Origin: an uncultured Prevotella sp.
GTDB lineage: Bacteria; Bacteroidota; Bacteroidia; Bacteroidales; Bacteroidaceae
Assembly: GCA_947095945.1 (NCBI GenBank)
Contig: CAMUQM010000116.1
Span: 1-6,481, forward strand
Direction: 5' to 3'
Length of the DNA: 6,481 bases
How positions within the stretch are numbered: position 1 is the first letter of the stretch; each line of letters begins with the position of its first letter. Of the stretch, positions 5,258 to 6,481 are shown one piece after another. Both the position numbers and the translations under genes were made by a program. The notes below the pieces were generated by a model. That model did not search any database. It saw nothing but the letters and a program-made list of their open reading frames with translations, and was not told the origin of the DNA.

Positions 5258-5710
5258 ATGGATAAAACAAGAAAAATACTTCTCACAGAGCTTTTTGGCT
5301 CTTGTGCTATCACACTGCTCATCATTGCGGTGTACGAACTTGAATTGCTTTTGCCCGGTGGATGGATTGATGTTGATAGCACCAGAATGGTCACTTTGCA
5401 GTTTCTGATGCAGCTGCTAACCCTTGCTGCCATCCCACTTTCGCTCTTCCTTTTCAAGATTGGCTACGTACGCTCTGACCTTCATACGGACGAGAGCCAC
5501 GTCAGTCGCAAGCTACTCTTTTGGGGTAGTGTGCGAATGATGATGCTTTGTATCCCGATGATACTCAATACCTTCTTCTACTATGCCTTCGGAGATAACG
5601 TAAGTTTCTTCTATCTTGCTGTCATCTTGGCGTTGAGTCTATTCTTTGTCTATCCCAGTAAGAAGCGTTGTGAGCATGAATGTTCGATGGATAATTCAGA
5701 GCAGGAGTAA
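5258..5710 (+). CDS. Small integral membrane protein, four predicted helices
   Basis: The 150-residue product has four hydrophobic stretches at about 10-32, 46-68, 87-110 and 115-132, with a positive loop between helices 2 and 3 (Arg, Lys and His around 72-85) and a hydrophilic tail rich in Cys, Glu and Asp. I see no enzymatic motif and assign no function. A TTG at 5240 would add six residues and overlap recR, but the ATG at 5258 is the better start. It lies 7 nt after recR and its TAA abuts the ATG of the glycosyltransferase, so translation of the three is probably coupled. From memory, Bacteroidetes genomes often keep a small membrane protein between recR and a family-2 glycosyltransferase, which suggests a conserved but uncharacterised role. 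Confidence 0.85.
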   Translation: MDKTRKILLTELFGSCAITLLIIAVYELELLLPGGWIDVDSTRMVTLQFLMQLLTLAAIPLSLFLFKIGYVRSDLHTDESHVSRKLLFWGSVRMMMLCIPMILNTFFYYAFGDNVSFFYLAVILALSLFFVYPSKKRCEHECSMDNSEQE

Positions 5711-6481
5711 ATGAAACTAAGTGTTGTCATCGTTAACTATAACGTAAAGTACTATCTCGGACAGTGTCTGAAGAGTCTTCAGCGTGCTTTGGAAGGCGTT
5801 GAAGCAGAGGTGTTTGTGGTTGACAATCATTCTCACGATGGCTCTATAGCCTACCTGCGCAGCCGTTTCCCTGACGTTCATTTCATTGCCAGTGCGCATA
5901 ACTTAGGTTTTGCTTGTGGCAATAATATTGCGATTCGGCAGAGTAAGGGCGAATATGTCTTGCTATTAAATCCCGACACGGTTGTGGGCGAGGATGTTAT
6001 CCGTGCTTCTATCGACTTTATGGATAGCCACCCAGCAGCGGGAGGGCATGGCGTACAGATGCTTACCCACCTCGGTGAACGAGCGTTAGAAAGCCGCCGT
6101 GGCTTGCCTTCTCCTTTGGTTTCGTTCTATAAGATGATAGGACTTTGCAAGTACTTCCCACAGAGCGATCGCTTTGCACATTATTATATGGGTAGTTTGT
6201 CGTGGGATGTTCCGGGCAAGATAGAGGTAATCAGTGGTGCCTACTGCTTCCTGCGCAAGTCTGCCTTAGACAAAGTAGGACTCTTAGACGAGGATTTCTT
6301 CATGTATGGCGAGGATGTCGACCTGAGTTATCGACTGCTGAAAGGCGGTTTTGAAAACTGGTATCTGCCTGTGCGCATCCTGCACTATAAGGGCGAGAGT
6401 ACGCAGAAGTCCAGCTTCCGATATGTTCACGTCTTCTATGATGCCATGCTTATCTTCTTCCGCAAGCATTATGGCGGTATG
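5711..6481 (+). CDS. Glycosyltransferase family 2 (rhamnosyltransferase-like), 3' end beyond window
   Basis: The frame is open from the ATG at 5711 through the last base, giving 257 residues without a stop. It shows the GT-A signature of family 2: SVVIVNYN at 4-11, VVDNHSHDGS at 36-45, HNLGFACGNN at 63-72, the metal-binding NPDT at 87-90 (DXD equivalent), SGAYCFLR at 175-182, and the catalytic-base region DEDFFMYGEDVDLSYRL at 193-209 with Glu201-Asp202, followed by HYKGEST at 225-231. This layout is that of WbbL/RfbF-type enzymes, which move a sugar, often rhamnose, from a nucleotide donor to a lipid-linked or surface glycan at the inner face of the membrane. Donor and acceptor cannot be deduced here. 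The ATG touches the preceding TAA, so coupling with the membrane protein gene is likely. Confidence 0.93.
   Translation, partial: MKLSVVIVNYNVKYYLGQCLKSLQRALEGVEAEVFVVDNHSHDGSIAYLRSRFPDVHFIASAHNLGFACGNNIAIRQSKGEYVLLLNPDTVVGEDVIRASIDFMDSHPAAGGHGVQMLTHLGERALESRRGLPSPLVSFYKMIGLCKYFPQSDRFAHYYMGSLSWDVPGKIEVISGAYCFLRKSALDKVGLLDEDFFMYGEDVDLSYRLLKGGFENWYLPVRILHYKGESTQKSSFRYVHVFYDAMLIFFRKHYGGM

Overview
The window reads as a chromosomal segment of a Bacteroidetes bacterium, most likely an oral-type Prevotella or close relative. The grounds are Bacteroidetes-style promoters (TTG, about 20 nt, TAnnTTTG), absence of clear Shine-Dalgarno sites, the recR / small membrane protein / family-2 glycosyltransferase order, lipid-envelope genes typical of the phylum, and repeat-rich intergenic DNA of a kind I recall from Prevotella. 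The genus is an inference; no 16S or other marker is present.

Layout. Positions 1-273 are a dense inverted-repeat block built from a GTTRACGAGT decamer, four copies pointing right and four pointing left, ending against the stop codon of the first gene. Positions 274-1974 (minus strand) encode an exported family-10-like glycosyl hydrolase (GHL10/DUF187, relatives of E. coli DigH) with a fibronectin-III-like region and a C-terminus that resembles a type IX secretion sorting domain. A long non-coding stretch (1975-2935) follows. It holds a degenerate 22-bp tandem repeat (2463-2573), then a strong Bacteroidetes promoter (2682-2712) and a hairpin with a T-tract (2723-2771).

Downstream of that promoter lies the most unusual part. 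An AT-rich islet carries a two-gene module twice: a 13-17-residue open frame ending in a shared LxTGxxITxK motif, followed by an 85-89-residue protein of a family I do not recognise. The four frames are tightly packed (a TAATG overlap and a 1-nt gap in the second unit), and all four end in Lys-TAA. Just after it is a decayed IS30-family transposase fragment (clear from 3691 to 3846).

The right half is ordinary chromosomal backbone: an eight-stranded outer-membrane beta-barrel protein (3970-4464), a hairpin (4504-4537), then a compact run of recR (4642-5250), a four-helix membrane protein (5258-5710) and a family-2 glycosyltransferase (5711 to the window edge, incomplete). The last three are separated by 7 and 0 nt and are probably co-transcribed. 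RecR acts in RecFOR recombinational repair; the glycosyltransferase probably acts on a surface polysaccharide, so sharing a transcript reflects conserved gene order rather than an obvious common pathway.
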